NCBI GenBank assembly: GCA_025141835.1 | Contig: CP081102.1 | Span: 868,001 to 932,000, forward strand | Direction of reading: 5' to 3' | Length of the DNA stretch: 64,000 nt | Source of the DNA: Rhodobacteraceae bacterium M385 | GTDB taxonomy: Bacteria > Pseudomonadota > Alphaproteobacteria > Rhodobacterales > Rhodobacteraceae | Shown: in pieces, positions 51,385 through 60,450 of the stretch | Layout: the number at the start of each line of letters is the position of its first letter | Position numbering within the stretch: the first letter of the stretch is position 1 | Position numbers and translations under genes: made by a program | Notes under the pieces: generated by a model | Seen by the model: only the letters and a program-made list of their open reading frames with translations | Told to the model about the DNA's origin: nothing | Databases searched by the model: none

Positions 51385-51895
51385 CACGGAATTGGCCCCT
51401 CATACCGGGGCGGAAACTGGCGCCGTGCAGCCGGATATGAAGGTTGTGCTGGTCCACCCGGAAATTCCCGGGAACACTGGCACAATCGGGCGGACCTGCG
51501 TGGCGTTGGATATGGAATTGATCCTGATCCACCCCTTGGGCTTCGATATCTCGGACAAATCGGTGCGGCGGGCGGGGCTCGACTACTGGAAACACGTCCG
51601 CCTGAGTGAATACGATTCTTGGGCAGACTTCATCCGTGATCGCGCCCCAAGGGAAGACCAGCTCTTTCTGTTTGAGAACGACGGCGAGGGGGGCTCGGTC
51701 TACGAGCCAGAATATCCCTCCGATGCGTTTCTGATTTTTGGTAAGGAAACCAAGGGCCTCCCGCCGGAGGTGTTGTCGGGTCGCGCCAAGCGAACATTTC
51801 ATTTGCCCATGCGCTCGGACCATATCCGGTCACTGAACCTGTCGAATGCAGCGACAGCGGTCATATATCAGGCGATGCGGGCCTTTCTTTCGTAG
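51377..51895 (+). CDS. trmL: tRNA (cytidine(34)-2'-O)-methyltransferase
   Basis: A 172-residue SPOUT methyltransferase that 2'-O-methylates the wobble base of tRNA-Leu isoacceptors. Motif 1 is LVHPEIPGNTGTIGRTCVA, motif 2 is FLIFGKETKGLP and motif 3 is IRSLNLSNAATAVIYQA; together they form the trefoil knot that binds SAM. The start at 51377 overlaps the previous gene; an internal ATG at 51437 would give the minimal conserved N-terminus, so the first 20 residues are uncertain. Confidence 0.92.
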   Translation: MPDTELAPHTGAETGAVQPDMKVVLVHPEIPGNTGTIGRTCVALDMELILIHPLGFDISDKSVRRAGLDYWKHVRLSEYDSWADFIRDRAPREDQLFLFENDGEGGSVYEPEYPSDAFLIFGKETKGLPPEVLSGRAKRTFHLPMRSDHIRSLNLSNAATAVIYQAMRAFLS

Positions 51896-52016
51896 GCTCA
51901 GGCCGCACCCCGGACCCCAAAAAATCAAGACACCGCCGTGGATGTGCCCGCAGAACGCCATATTTTCGGGATCATTTAGACTGGACGACGAAAGTAATGA
52001 CCCGGAGCGGCACCAA

Positions 52017-52232
52017 ATGTTCGCTAAAGATAAGCAAGGCCTCGATAGTGAGCACGACACGCCCAAGGTTGACTGGGTCGTGGTCGGTGCCGGCTGTGTT
52101 GCCTTGGGGCTTGTATCCATGATGATGGTTTTGAGCACTGCCCGGAACCACGCCATGGAGGCTCACGCAGACGTAGTGAGCCGCGAGTTCGAAGTGGAAT
52201 TCGACGCCGCGGCGGAGTTTGCAGCTCGGTAA
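52017..52232 (+). CDS. Small single-pass membrane protein, uncharacterised
   Basis: A 71-residue protein. The hydrophilic N-terminus (MFAKDKQGLDSEHDTPK) is followed by one TM (about 19-41, VDWVVVGAGCVALGLVSMMMVL) and an amphipathic C-terminal helix. CCGGAGCGG precedes the ATG. It resembles small membrane proteins found near flp/tad genes in related genomes, but no such genes are here. Function unknown. Confidence 0.6.
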   Translation: MFAKDKQGLDSEHDTPKVDWVVVGAGCVALGLVSMMMVLSTARNHAMEAHADVVSREFEVEFDAAAEFAAR

Positions 52233-52405
52233 GCGGCGAGAGCGGTTCTTTTGCCTGTCAGATCACCCTGCCTGCCGGTTTTTCGGCCCTAGGCGCTTTC
52301 TCCCACCATAAGACAAAGGCTTTTCATGACCGCCGTGACTAACGCGTCGCGGGTGGTATATTGCTGTTCCAGCCGCCCCAAGTGCCTGACAAGAAAGGGA
52401 AGCCT

Positions 52406-52711
52406 ATGCCGGACACGGATTCCGATCCTGCCGCCCCGCAACCGCCCCGCCTAGAGGATGAGGTCCGCGCCCTGAGGGAAGAGCTTTCCTTTCTGCGCCA
52501 GCACCGGATGTTTCAGGTCTATCAGTCGGTTCCGCGTATCCTTTTGCTCCGTTTCGGGGTTGGGATGGCCGTGGGCCTTGGCACGGTAATCGGGGCGACG
52601 GTCTTGCTGTCGGTCATCATCTGGGCGCTCAGCCAGATCGAGTTCCTACCCATCATCGGGGCTTGGTCCGCCGAGATTGCCCGTCAAATTGAAGCGGCAG
52701 TGGGCGGGTGA
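52406..52711 (+). CDS. DUF5665 domain membrane protein
   Basis: A 101-residue protein with an acidic N-terminus, a short coiled coil (DEVRALREELSFLRQH), then VYQSVPRILLLRFGVGMAVGLGTVIGATVLLSVIIWALSQIEFLPIIG, the DUF5665 signature with one long or two close TM helices. Function unknown. AAAGGGAAGCCT supports the start. Its last 59 nt overlap the 3' end of the convergent glycosyltransferase gene. Confidence 0.8.
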   Translation: MPDTDSDPAAPQPPRLEDEVRALREELSFLRQHRMFQVYQSVPRILLLRFGVGMAVGLGTVIGATVLLSVIIWALSQIEFLPIIGAWSAEIARQIEAAVGG

Positions 52712-53846
52712 GTACGATCTCCCGCGTCGGACTGGTGCGGGGCGTGGCGGTGCGCTGTTCTGCCAGCCGGTTAAACAAATCGAAGTATTGGGCGCCAATA
52801 TCTTCCCAAAGGTAGTCGCGCTTGGCAATTTCGCGCAGCGTGTCGCCATTGCTGGGCACCGGCCCTTGAAGTGCGGCCACAAGGGACGCCTCGCTGGCGA
52901 AAAACTGTGCTGCACCGGCGGTTGTGGCGCGGTTGAATTCACAGTCAAAGGCCAAGGTCGGGCGGCCAAAGTGCATCATCTCTACCAAAGCGGGATTGGT
53001 GCCCCCGGCGGAATGGCCATGAATATAAAGCGCCGCGTTCCGGCGTAGGGTAAACAGAGCATCGGTCGCGTAAATCGGGTCGAGAAGACGCAGACCAGCC
53101 ACGCCGGAATATTGCTGCTTTAGCGCCCGCCCATAGGCACTGCTGTTCCAATTGCCCACGAAAACCAACGGGTTAGAGGTCTTTTCACAGGCCGCAAGGA
53201 TCATGCCGATGTTATTTTCCGGCTCGATCCGGCATAGGGCCAGTGCGTAGTCTTTGGGGAGGTTCCACGGCGGCGCTGGCGTGATCTGGCGTGCGTCTGG
53301 GCCGTGGTCGCCGCCATAGGCGATGACCTCTGGTTCAATCCGGTAGGTGTGGCGCAGGTAGGTTGCGATGGCGGGATTGTCGGCGATGATGGCGTCGGAA
53401 TGCTGCACGGCCAATCGCTCGGACCAGCGCAGGAACGCGCGGGCGGGCTTGGACCATTTCTTGCGCCGCCATTCCAACCCATCCACATGGGTCACGATGC
53501 GGGTGCCTTTTCGCGCCAAGGCAGGCAGGGCAATAGCCCCGGACACCCCAAGCAGAAGCGCCACATCGGTGCCTTTTGCGATCGCATCGCGCAGGGTGGC
53601 CGCATCATAGAGCACGCTGGACGCCCCGTTGGCCCGGAAACGAGAATACCGAAGCGACGCATTGCCATAGATCTTCGGCTGATCGGGGTAGGCGGGACGG
53701 CTGCAATAGACGCAAAGCGCCTCGGGCCGGGAATGGGCCGCATGAAATTGCACGAGGTTATCGGCAAGTGTTTCAAATCCACCGTATCGCGCGGGCGCGC
53801 CGACCGTTCCTAAGATCGCAATTCGGTGGCTTTTTTGATGCGCCAT
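52653..53846 (-). CDS. Glycosyltransferase (GT4-like, DUF1972 N-terminal domain)
   Basis: A 397-residue cytosolic GT-B enzyme. The N-terminal ILGTVGAPARYGGFETLADNLV is the DUF1972 motif of rhamnosyl/galactosyl transferases in polysaccharide assembly. THVDGLEWRRKKW and ADNPAIATYL follow, and the C-terminal GGTNPALVEMMHFGRPTLAFDCEFN is the donor-binding E-x7-E region of GT4. AAGGGACTGAA supports the ATG at 53846. It is divergent from the sugar transferase gene, and the two probably act in the same repeat-unit pathway. Confidence 0.88.
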   Translation of the reverse strand: MAHQKSHRIAILGTVGAPARYGGFETLADNLVQFHAAHSRPEALCVYCSRPAYPDQPKIYGNASLRYSRFRANGASSVLYDAATLRDAIAKGTDVALLLGVSGAIALPALARKGTRIVTHVDGLEWRRKKWSKPARAFLRWSERLAVQHSDAIIADNPAIATYLRHTYRIEPEVIAYGGDHGPDARQITPAPPWNLPKDYALALCRIEPENNIGMILAACEKTSNPLVFVGNWNSSAYGRALKQQYSGVAGLRLLDPIYATDALFTLRRNAALYIHGHSAGGTNPALVEMMHFGRPTLAFDCEFNRATTAGAAQFFASEASLVAALQGPVPSNGDTLREIAKRDYLWEDIGAQYFDLFNRLAEQRTATPRTSPTREIVLTRPLPLQFDGQSRRTKPR

Positions 53847-54082
53847 TTCAGTCCCTTGGCAGTGAAGTGTCATTTGATGGTCGCGCTGAAGGTCGCCGTG
53901 CCCGTGGCGCCATCGCACGATTGAGTGCTCTGATCGGTGATCCTACCTCCAAAGCTTTAACCGGATGTTTAACGTCTTGAGATTGAGTGGAGGCACGGCC
54001 TGTGTGTCAGGTCTTTTGCTTGTGTTTGGGCAGCCATTTGCCCGTCGCCCCGATGTGGAGGGCCTGATGTAAAGGGAATGTG

Positions 54083-54760
54083 ATGACTATTGTCCCCGAT
54101 TTTGACCGCGCCACCGCGCTGCCAGTCGGTTTGAATCCGGCACAGGGTCAGCGCCAACCCATGGGCGTTAGCGGGTCGGAGGTTTATTGGCGCGCGCGGC
54201 CGGTGTTTGATCGGATTGGTGCGCTGTTGTTATTGCTGCTTGCCGCCGCTCTTGCTGTCGTATTGGCGGTGCTGAACCCAATGTTAAACCCGGGTCCTTT
54301 GCTGTTTCGCCAACTTCGGATGGGGCAGGGGGGGAGGGCCTTTGTTGTCTATAAATTCAGGACGATGACTTGCGGCGCGCGTGCGCGCGGCGCGACTGAT
54401 CCGGTTGAAAAGGGCCGCATAACGCCGCTTGGCGGGATGTTGCGCCGCATGGGGCTGGATGAGCTGCCACAGGCAGTGAATGTGCTACGGGCCGAGATGA
54501 GCCTGATCGGTCCCCGCCCGGATTCGCTGCCCCATGCGCAGGAGTTTCTGGCGAAAATCCCCGAATATCGGCGGAGGTTGTCTGTGCGTCCGGGGATAAG
54601 CGGGTTGTCGCAGATCACCCTTGGTTATGCCGAAGGGATGGAGGCTACGCGCGCCAAGGCGTTGCGCGATATTGAGTATATTAATCAAGCGGGGTTTCGC
54701 ATGGACCTGTGGATCGTGTGGCGTACCTTGGTGACAATTGTTACCGGGCGCGGTGATTAG
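54083..54760 (+). CDS. Undecaprenyl-phosphate sugar-1-phosphate transferase (ExoY/WcaJ family)
   Basis: A 225-residue initiating enzyme that loads the first sugar phosphate onto undecaprenyl phosphate. One TM or re-entrant helix lies at about 44-68 (DRIGALLLLLLAAALAVV). The catalytic region has FVVYKFRTMT, LDELPQAVNVLRAEMSLIGPRPDS and VRPGISGLSQIT, all canonical. It is the short single-domain form (like ExoY) rather than the five-TM WbaP form. AAAGGG precedes the start. The exact sugar cannot be predicted. Confidence 0.92.
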   Translation: MTIVPDFDRATALPVGLNPAQGQRQPMGVSGSEVYWRARPVFDRIGALLLLLLAAALAVVLAVLNPMLNPGPLLFRQLRMGQGGRAFVVYKFRTMTCGARARGATDPVEKGRITPLGGMLRRMGLDELPQAVNVLRAEMSLIGPRPDSLPHAQEFLAKIPEYRRRLSVRPGISGLSQITLGYAEGMEATRAKALRDIEYINQAGFRMDLWIVWRTLVTIVTGRGD

Positions 54761-54766
54761 GGCACT

Positions 54767-55507
54767 TTAGGCGCTCAGAAAGCGAACGTCGCCCGTGGGA
54801 TCAATCCGCGCGGCGGTCATCGCGCCGCCGTACACGGCCCCGGTATCAACGGCGATGCGGCCCTGCTCGGCGAAAGGCGTTTCAAACGGCTGATGCCCGA
54901 ACGCCACCCATTGCCCGTCGGTCCGTGGCTGTTTTAGGAAGGCGTCGTTGCCCCAAAGCAAAGTCCGAGAGGATTGCTTCTCCATCGTTTTTTCCGAGTT
55001 TGCCCCAGCGTGCACGACCCACAGGTTGCCCGACGACCACGAGAGCGGCAGATTTGCCACCCAGTCGACCAAGGTTTGGCCCATCGCCTCCATCAAATCG
55101 CCCGCAGCGTCCAGCAGATCCCCTGCATTTCTGCTATCGGTGGTAAGCCCGCCACCAAGGCCGAAACTCGCCAAGGTTTGCAGCCCCCCATAGCGAATCC
55201 AGCGTTTTGCAGAGCCCGTGGGATCGGACAGGAAGTCGAGCAGCATTCGCTCATGATTGCCCATCAAACCAATCACTTGACCGGGGTGGGATGCCGTCAT
55301 TTCCGCCACGAATTGCAGCACTGTGGCGCTGCCTTCGCCGCGATCAATGTAGTCGCCCACAAAGATCACTTTACTTGGCACATCCGGCTGCCGCGCTGCG
55401 TCTTCATCAATTTGAACGAGCAGTCTTTCCAGCTTCCCGACGCATCCGTGAACGTCGCCGATCACATAGACAACTTCCTTCGGGGCAGGCGCGGGCCAAT
55501 TCGTCAT
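54767..55507 (-). CDS. Metallophosphoesterase / PPP-family protein phosphatase
   Basis: A 246-residue cytosolic phosphatase. PPP metal motifs are GDVHG (17-21), GDYIDRG and GNHE, followed by VVHAG and FGHQPF, as in bacterial PrpA/ApaH-like protein phosphatases and exopolysaccharide-linked homologues. AAGGAATTGCGAATC precedes the ATG at 55507. It lies inside the exopolysaccharide island, convergent to the sugar transferase and divergent from the export gene, so a regulatory role there is possible but unproven. Confidence 0.88.
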   Translation of the reverse strand: MTNWPAPAPKEVVYVIGDVHGCVGKLERLLVQIDEDAARQPDVPSKVIFVGDYIDRGEGSATVLQFVAEMTASHPGQVIGLMGNHERMLLDFLSDPTGSAKRWIRYGGLQTLASFGLGGGLTTDSRNAGDLLDAAGDLMEAMGQTLVDWVANLPLSWSSGNLWVVHAGANSEKTMEKQSSRTLLWGNDAFLKQPRTDGQWVAFGHQPFETPFAEQGRIAVDTGAVYGGAMTAARIDPTGDVRFLSA

Positions 55508-55778
55508 GATTCGCAATTCCTTAACGGCGGAGACCCGCCGAGCACAAATTAAGATACCGCCAGAAGCGTGATGTTACGGGCGCACCCCTGCTTCTTAATA
55601 GATAATAAATGTCTGCGCATCCTCGAGGTGGCATGGACCGTGACTTGATTGCACCTGAGTAGACAAATCTCTGACTTTTCCCCCTCGGTGCCCGGTTCAT
55701 GACCTGCCGGACTCGGTATAAGGAGGGGTGAGATTTTAGGACCGTCGAGAATCGCGGCGGTCGTTCGGAGGGCGTTCT

Positions 55779-57140
55779 ATGTTCAGTTTTCGTGCCGCAG
55801 TCGCGGGCTTGGGGTTCTTGGGCTTGTCAGCTTGTGGGGCGGCGTACATCTCGTCCGATGTGTCGGAATTTGGCGGTGAAGACGGCGTCCAAGTGATTGA
55901 CCTGTCTCCTGCTGTTGTCGCCCACGCGAACCGTTCAGCTTATCAACCGCAAGCTTTGCCTGCCGCGTTTTCTCGCATCGCAGGCGGCGGTTCGGGCGCT
56001 CGGGGGGCCGCGCGGCTGCCCGCCCCCGTGTTCGACGAACAAACCCGGCCCGGCGCGTTGGAACTTCGCGTGCCGCCCCCCGCAAACCCCGGCTCCTACC
56101 GGATCGGCGTAGCGGACGTGCTGCTTTTGGCAACACCTCGCGGCGAATCCACGGTCGAGGAATTGGCCGGATTGGTGGCCGCACAGAACCAGCGACAGGG
56201 CTACACCGTTCAAGACGATGGCGACATCGCGATCCCCGATGTGGGGCGGATCAACGTAGGCGACATGACGTTGGCCGAGGCCGAAGACGCAATTTTTGAA
56301 CGGTTGATCGCCGCCCGGATCGACCCGTCCTTCAGCCTTGAAGTCGCAGAGTTCAACTCTCAGCGCGTTTCAGTCGGCGGCGCGGTGCGCAACCCGGGCG
56401 TGGTGCCTGTGGGTATGACGCCTGTCTATCTGGATGAGGTTTTGGCCTCTGCCGGTGGCTTGTCGACAACCGAAGACGACTTCTCGGTGATCCGAATTTA
56501 CCGCGACGGCTCGCTCTACCAAATTCCGACGGCGGATCTTTACTCCGATCAGGGCCTACAACGTATTCGGCTTGTGGACGGCGATAGCCTATTTGTGGAT
56601 ACGGCCTATGATTTCGAACAGGCTTCGGCCTATTTCGAAGAAATCATTGCCCGTGCTCAATACACCCAATCTGCCCGCGCCAATGCTATTGCGGAATTGC
56701 AGACCGAGGTTTCCATTCGCCGCGGTGCTTTGGAAGAAAGCCGTCAGAACTTCCGCGACCGCGTAGAATTTGGCGCAGAGGGGGGCGAATATGTCTATAT
56801 CGCCGGGGAAGTTGGCCAACCGGGCCGTTTCGAATTGCCGTTTGAAAACACTGCCGTCCTTGCCGATGCCCTGTTCGATGCCGGCGGTTGGAGCGAAAGC
56901 ACTGGCAACCCCTCGCAGATTTACTTGATGCGGGCGTTGGAAAGCTCGGCCTACCTCAGTTCGGTCACGGCGTATCGTTTGGATGGATCGAATGCGGCCA
57001 ACCTTGTGCTCGCCACGCGGTTGGAGCTGCGCCCGGGTGATGTGATTTTTGTGGCTGAACAGCCTGTGACCCGGTGGAATCGGGTGATTGACCAGATTAC
57101 GCCGTCGATCATCAACCTTGGCGCGGCGGCCGTTAACTAA
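55779..57140 (+). CDS. Polysaccharide export outer-membrane lipoprotein (Wza/KpsD family)
   Basis: A 453-residue exporter. The lipoprotein signal has lipobox LSAC with Cys19. The poly_export domain (about 100-185) has YRIGVADVLLLATPRGE. Two SLBB domains follow (VSVGGAVRNPGVVPVG and YIAGEVGQPGRFELP), with a helical segment between. The C-terminus is short and may lack a Wza-type membrane-spanning helix. It probably forms the outer-membrane channel for the polymer begun by the ExoY-type transferase. The upstream 271 nt contain TATAAGGAGG close to an AT-rich stretch but no definite promoter. Confidence 0.92.
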   Translation: MFSFRAAVAGLGFLGLSACGAAYISSDVSEFGGEDGVQVIDLSPAVVAHANRSAYQPQALPAAFSRIAGGGSGARGAARLPAPVFDEQTRPGALELRVPPPANPGSYRIGVADVLLLATPRGESTVEELAGLVAAQNQRQGYTVQDDGDIAIPDVGRINVGDMTLAEAEDAIFERLIAARIDPSFSLEVAEFNSQRVSVGGAVRNPGVVPVGMTPVYLDEVLASAGGLSTTEDDFSVIRIYRDGSLYQIPTADLYSDQGLQRIRLVDGDSLFVDTAYDFEQASAYFEEIIARAQYTQSARANAIAELQTEVSIRRGALEESRQNFRDRVEFGAEGGEYVYIAGEVGQPGRFELPFENTAVLADALFDAGGWSESTGNPSQIYLMRALESSAYLSSVTAYRLDGSNAANLVLATRLELRPGDVIFVAEQPVTRWNRVIDQITPSIINLGAAAVN

Positions 57141-57230
57141 TCAGTTTCCGAGGTCGGGGCGCGGTACCAGATTGGTCTGCGCCCGATCCCTTCGCGATGG
57201 CGTAGGCGTTTAAATCGGTCATGCAGACAC

Positions 57231-57269
57231 AAAAAAGCCCCGCTCGGAATGATCCGGCGGGGCTTTTTC
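57231..57269. terminator. Bidirectional Rho-independent terminator
   Basis: AAAAAAGCCCCGC-(13 nt)-GCGGGGCTTTTT between the convergent export gene and the YjbE-like gene. The strong stem is flanked by A and T runs on both sides. Confidence 0.9.
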
Positions 57270-57286
57270 GTAACTTGCGAAGCGAC

Positions 57287-57502
57287 TTAGTTGGTGCCGT
57301 CGGAAGAAGAAGACGCGGCCAAGGCGCCGCCAATCAGAAGCAGTGCGCCACCGGCCAACAGAAGCGGGTTGATGGCAGGAGCAGGCTCGCCCACGATCAC
57401 GCCCGAGTCAGGGGAAACTTGTGCGACAGGAGCAACACCACCAGCAGTGGCGGCGGTTCCGGCGACGGCGAATAGTGCGGCAGTGAAAATGCCAGTTTTC
57501 AT
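57287..57502 (-). CDS. Small exported YjbE-like protein
   Basis: A 71-residue protein with a signal peptide (about 1-20, ATAGG), a Pro/Val-rich linker (GVAPVAQVSPDSGVIVGEPAPAIN), one hydrophobic Gly/Ala/Leu segment (48-64) and a Ser/Asp tail (ASSSSDGTN). Its size, composition and place in a yjbE-F-H arrangement match YjbE, the small exopolysaccharide-associated protein of enterobacteria, though sequence similarity is slight. GGAGAGATCCC precedes the ATG. Confidence 0.65.
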   Translation of the reverse strand: MKTGIFTAALFAVAGTAATAGGVAPVAQVSPDSGVIVGEPAPAINPLLLAGGALLLIGGALAASSSSDGTN

Positions 57503-57601
57503 GGGATCTCTCCAGATAGATTTATTTGTCCCTTTACTACCTTTGAAACGCAAAAGGGTCAATGAAATAAGCGTTAACGGCGATTTCTTGCCGCCTCTGG
57601 G

Positions 57602-58279
57602 TTAGCGATAAAGTCGCTCAAATCGGAAATGTCCAACTTCCGGGCCAACCCATTGTTCTGAGGCCCAGGCAAATCCCGTTCCGTCAATCCAGTAGCGATT
57701 TTCGACCGTTTGACCCGTACGGTGTTGGCTACAAGTCTCGGTGGCCCTCGTGAGGTTGCGGGTGATGCCAAAGCTAGCGACACGTTCCGGGCCGGAGTAC
57801 TGAATCTCGCAGGTGTAGCCATCGTTGATTTGTGCAAGGTCGCCCGTCACACGGACATACAGCCGTTCTACCGGACCAGACCGCCGGGAGGCGAGGGCAG
57901 CGCGAGTCGCCGCGATATCGGCGGCGAACAGATCGTGTCCCAAACCGCGTGTGGCGCTCAGGACACCTTCGCGACTAAGCGTGAAGGAAACGTCGCCATT
58001 GCCCTGCCAGGTTTCGTTCGTACGATTCGTCTGAATCCGGGTTGCGGTGGAAGATGTACCCTGCGGGGTATCCACCAAGATCAGCGGCACGGCCGCTTGG
58101 TTAATCAGGTCGCGGGTTAGAACCTGTCGGGGATCAACGGCGGGTGCGGCCTCAGAGCGGTTGAATACGCCTTGGGACAAATCACGGGCCACGCCCAACA
58201 GCGGATCGTCAGCCGCGGCGCCACAGGCAGAAAGGCTGGCCAACGCAACCAGCGCGGCCAAACGGGATGCTAACGCCAT
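57602..58279 (-). CDS. YjbF/GfcB-family lipoprotein
   Basis: A 225-residue lipoprotein with lipobox LSAC (Cys19). The mature part, SATRIQTNRTNETWQGNGDVSFTLSREGVLSATRGLGHDLFAAD and ENRYWIDGTGFAWASEQWVGPEVGHFRFERL, is the YjbF (group 4 capsule GfcB) domain. Located at the outer membrane, it is needed for exopolysaccharide secretion in other bacteria by an unknown mechanism. Its start overlaps the end of the YjbH gene by 10 nt. Confidence 0.88.
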   Translation of the reverse strand: MALASRLAALVALASLSACGAAADDPLLGVARDLSQGVFNRSEAAPAVDPRQVLTRDLINQAAVPLILVDTPQGTSSTATRIQTNRTNETWQGNGDVSFTLSREGVLSATRGLGHDLFAADIAATRAALASRRSGPVERLYVRVTGDLAQINDGYTCEIQYSGPERVASFGITRNLTRATETCSQHRTGQTVENRYWIDGTGFAWASEQWVGPEVGHFRFERLYR

Positions 58280-60450
58280 ATCATTGCCTCCGAATCTTCC
58301 AGCCGAGGCCGGGTATAGTCGATCACCAGATCATGCAGGCGGCCTTCCACTTGCACCCTTGCCCCGCCATCACGCAACACCGGTTGCAGCCGGAAGTCTG
58401 TCGAGCGTTGGTTGGACGTGCCTAGGAACCAAGCCAAGGGGATCTCGACCTCAATACCCTTGTCGAAGGACCCTTCGCCAAAGCTATCGAACGACACGTC
58501 CGTAAAGGTTGCATAGGCCCCGACGCGCCAGCCGTTGCGGAAGGTCCGGTCAAGCGAGAATGTCGCCCCCCAGTCGCCCGCCAAATAGCGGCCGGCATCA
58601 ATCTGTAGGTCGAAATTGTCGTTCAGGCGGTAGTAGGCAGAGACATGACCGGTGGTGACATTGTAATCGCGCAAGCCAAAGCCGCCGTCATAGTCGCGGG
58701 CCCAAACGTGGTTAACCTCTAGCCCCAAACCCAGACGCGAATTCGCGGGTTGCCAAAGAAGCTCTCCCGAGACGCCCGCGTACATACGCTCAAGGTAGCC
58801 AAAGCTGACGCGGCTATAGAGGTTTTCTGCGGGCCGCCCGAAATGGGCGAGCGTCAGGCGCTCTACATAGATGTCGGATTGTTGCCGATAGAGGGCGGCC
58901 TCGGTGCGGACGGGTGGGGGCGCATTGGCTGGGTAATTTTCGTTAACGATCTGCGAATTCTCGAAGTTCCCGGCAAGAGAGGCGCGAACAGCCCCTTCCG
59001 CGACAAAGCCGTTGCCGAAGCGGTATTCTGCCTGCGCCTGAAGGCCCACGTTCACAAGGATCGGGTTGTCCGGATCAAAGATCGACCCTTCCACATAGGG
59101 ACCAATGCCCCACGTGAAGCGCGATGCCGGAACGGTGACTTCAAGGCCTTCGGGGTCTTGGACAGTACGGGCATCTTCGACCTCGGCCACGGCCAACAGA
59201 ACTTCGGCCCCGCCCGGGTCGAATTCGAGCAGTTCCAGATCGGTCCGCGCGATCCGCACCCGTGACGTATCAAGACCTTCTTCAACGAAGATGACTTCAA
59301 ACACCTCGACCGAGGGGGGGAGCGCGGCGCTCATGGCGCGTAGAACGCGGCCAAGAGCCTGAGAAGTATAATTATACTGCGTGTTGCGCACTCGGATCGT
59401 GGCCCGGTGAGCGTCCATGGTCAGCCGTTCAAGGTGCAGGCCCTGATCCTCAAACAGCAATGCGAAGTTATCGCGCAAAATTTCTCCGCCGCCAGGTTGG
59501 CTGACCCAATCCGTCTCATAAGGGATTGCCTGCGGGGCGCGTACCGCCACCGGGCGTGGGGCAGGATCACCGGAGCTTGCGGGCGTCGGCGGGCGGTGGG
59601 GGTTCAGCGTCATGGCCAGCGACAGGCCAATGGTATCCCCGCCAACAAAATACGCGCCGCCGCGGACACCGTCGGAAAGCTGATAGGTGGCCCCGAAGTT
59701 GAAGGGCGAGCTGGCATCGGTCAGACCATCGGCCGCTTCGATGGTGTAAGTATCGGTGGAATATTCAAGCTGAAGCCGTAGGCGATCGGTTGCCTGCCAT
59801 TCGACACCACCAAAAACCGCCGCATCGCCTCGGAAAAACTGATCGAAATTAACCGTACCGCCGTTTCCGAAAGAGCGCCCGGGACGGGTTTCAAAACGAT
59901 CGTCGATGACACCCAACGGGTTGCTGAAGCTGTTCCGTTCTCCCAAACGCCCCCAACCAAGGCCCGCAGTAACCGCCAGTTGGTCACGCGCACCGAAATG
60001 GCGGGTCGCTACGACGTATTCGCCGCCGTAGATGCCTGTGCCGGCAATGTCGCGGACGCCGATTGCCACGGCGGGTGACCAGCCCCAGGTATCCTCGTCC
60101 AAGGCTTGCCAATGGATGTCGAAGCTACGGTCAAAGGCTAAAACCCGGGTGCCTGCGCGAGCCAGATCAATGCCTGCATAGCGGAACGTCGCTGTCACGT
60201 TAGGCAGAATTTGAAACGCCAAGGTGCCCCGATTTCCCACGGCAGAACTGGACACGGTGAAGCCCAATTCGGCGTCCGGCAAAGTGTTGGCGGTGGGCAT
60301 GTCGATCAAGCCCGGAAGGCCGTAGGTATTGAGCGTCGGGCGACCAGAAAGGCTTTGCGCATCGTCGGCGCGTCCGGGCAACAGATACCCCGGCACCATC
60401 AACGCCATGACGGCCACGCTTAGTCCAAGATACCCGCGATACCCAATCAT
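58270..60450 (-). CDS. YjbH/GfcD-family exopolysaccharide outer-membrane protein
   Basis: A 726-residue protein with a signal peptide (to about 28, GRADD). The family hallmark NTYGLPGLIDMPTA follows at about 41-54. The N-terminal ~280 residues form a beta barrel, a periplasmic module sits in the middle (SQALGRVLRAMSAALPPSVEVFEV), and the C-terminal ~300 residues form a second barrel (YRLNDNFDLQIDAGRYLAGDWGATFSLDRTF). This double-barrel layout is typical of YjbH/GfcD, proposed to work with Wza-like exporters. No yjbG (GfcC) is seen. Start 60450 gives the signal peptide; the frame is open further upstream. Confidence 0.9.
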   Translation of the reverse strand: MIGYRGYLGLSVAVMALMVPGYLLPGRADDAQSLSGRPTLNTYGLPGLIDMPTANTLPDAELGFTVSSSAVGNRGTLAFQILPNVTATFRYAGIDLARAGTRVLAFDRSFDIHWQALDEDTWGWSPAVAIGVRDIAGTGIYGGEYVVATRHFGARDQLAVTAGLGWGRLGERNSFSNPLGVIDDRFETRPGRSFGNGGTVNFDQFFRGDAAVFGGVEWQATDRLRLQLEYSTDTYTIEAADGLTDASSPFNFGATYQLSDGVRGGAYFVGGDTIGLSLAMTLNPHRPPTPASSGDPAPRPVAVRAPQAIPYETDWVSQPGGGEILRDNFALLFEDQGLHLERLTMDAHRATIRVRNTQYNYTSQALGRVLRAMSAALPPSVEVFEVIFVEEGLDTSRVRIARTDLELLEFDPGGAEVLLAVAEVEDARTVQDPEGLEVTVPASRFTWGIGPYVEGSIFDPDNPILVNVGLQAQAEYRFGNGFVAEGAVRASLAGNFENSQIVNENYPANAPPPVRTEAALYRQQSDIYVERLTLAHFGRPAENLYSRVSFGYLERMYAGVSGELLWQPANSRLGLGLEVNHVWARDYDGGFGLRDYNVTTGHVSAYYRLNDNFDLQIDAGRYLAGDWGATFSLDRTFRNGWRVGAYATFTDVSFDSFGEGSFDKGIEVEIPLAWFLGTSNQRSTDFRLQPVLRDGGARVQVEGRLHDLVIDYTRPRLEDSEAMIWR

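Noticed and set aside
53930..53985. A second CtrA box before the sugar transferase gene (TTAACCGGATGTTTAAC)
   Set aside because: The half-sites are 8 nt apart instead of 7, so it does not fit the consensus; kept only as a weak possibility.
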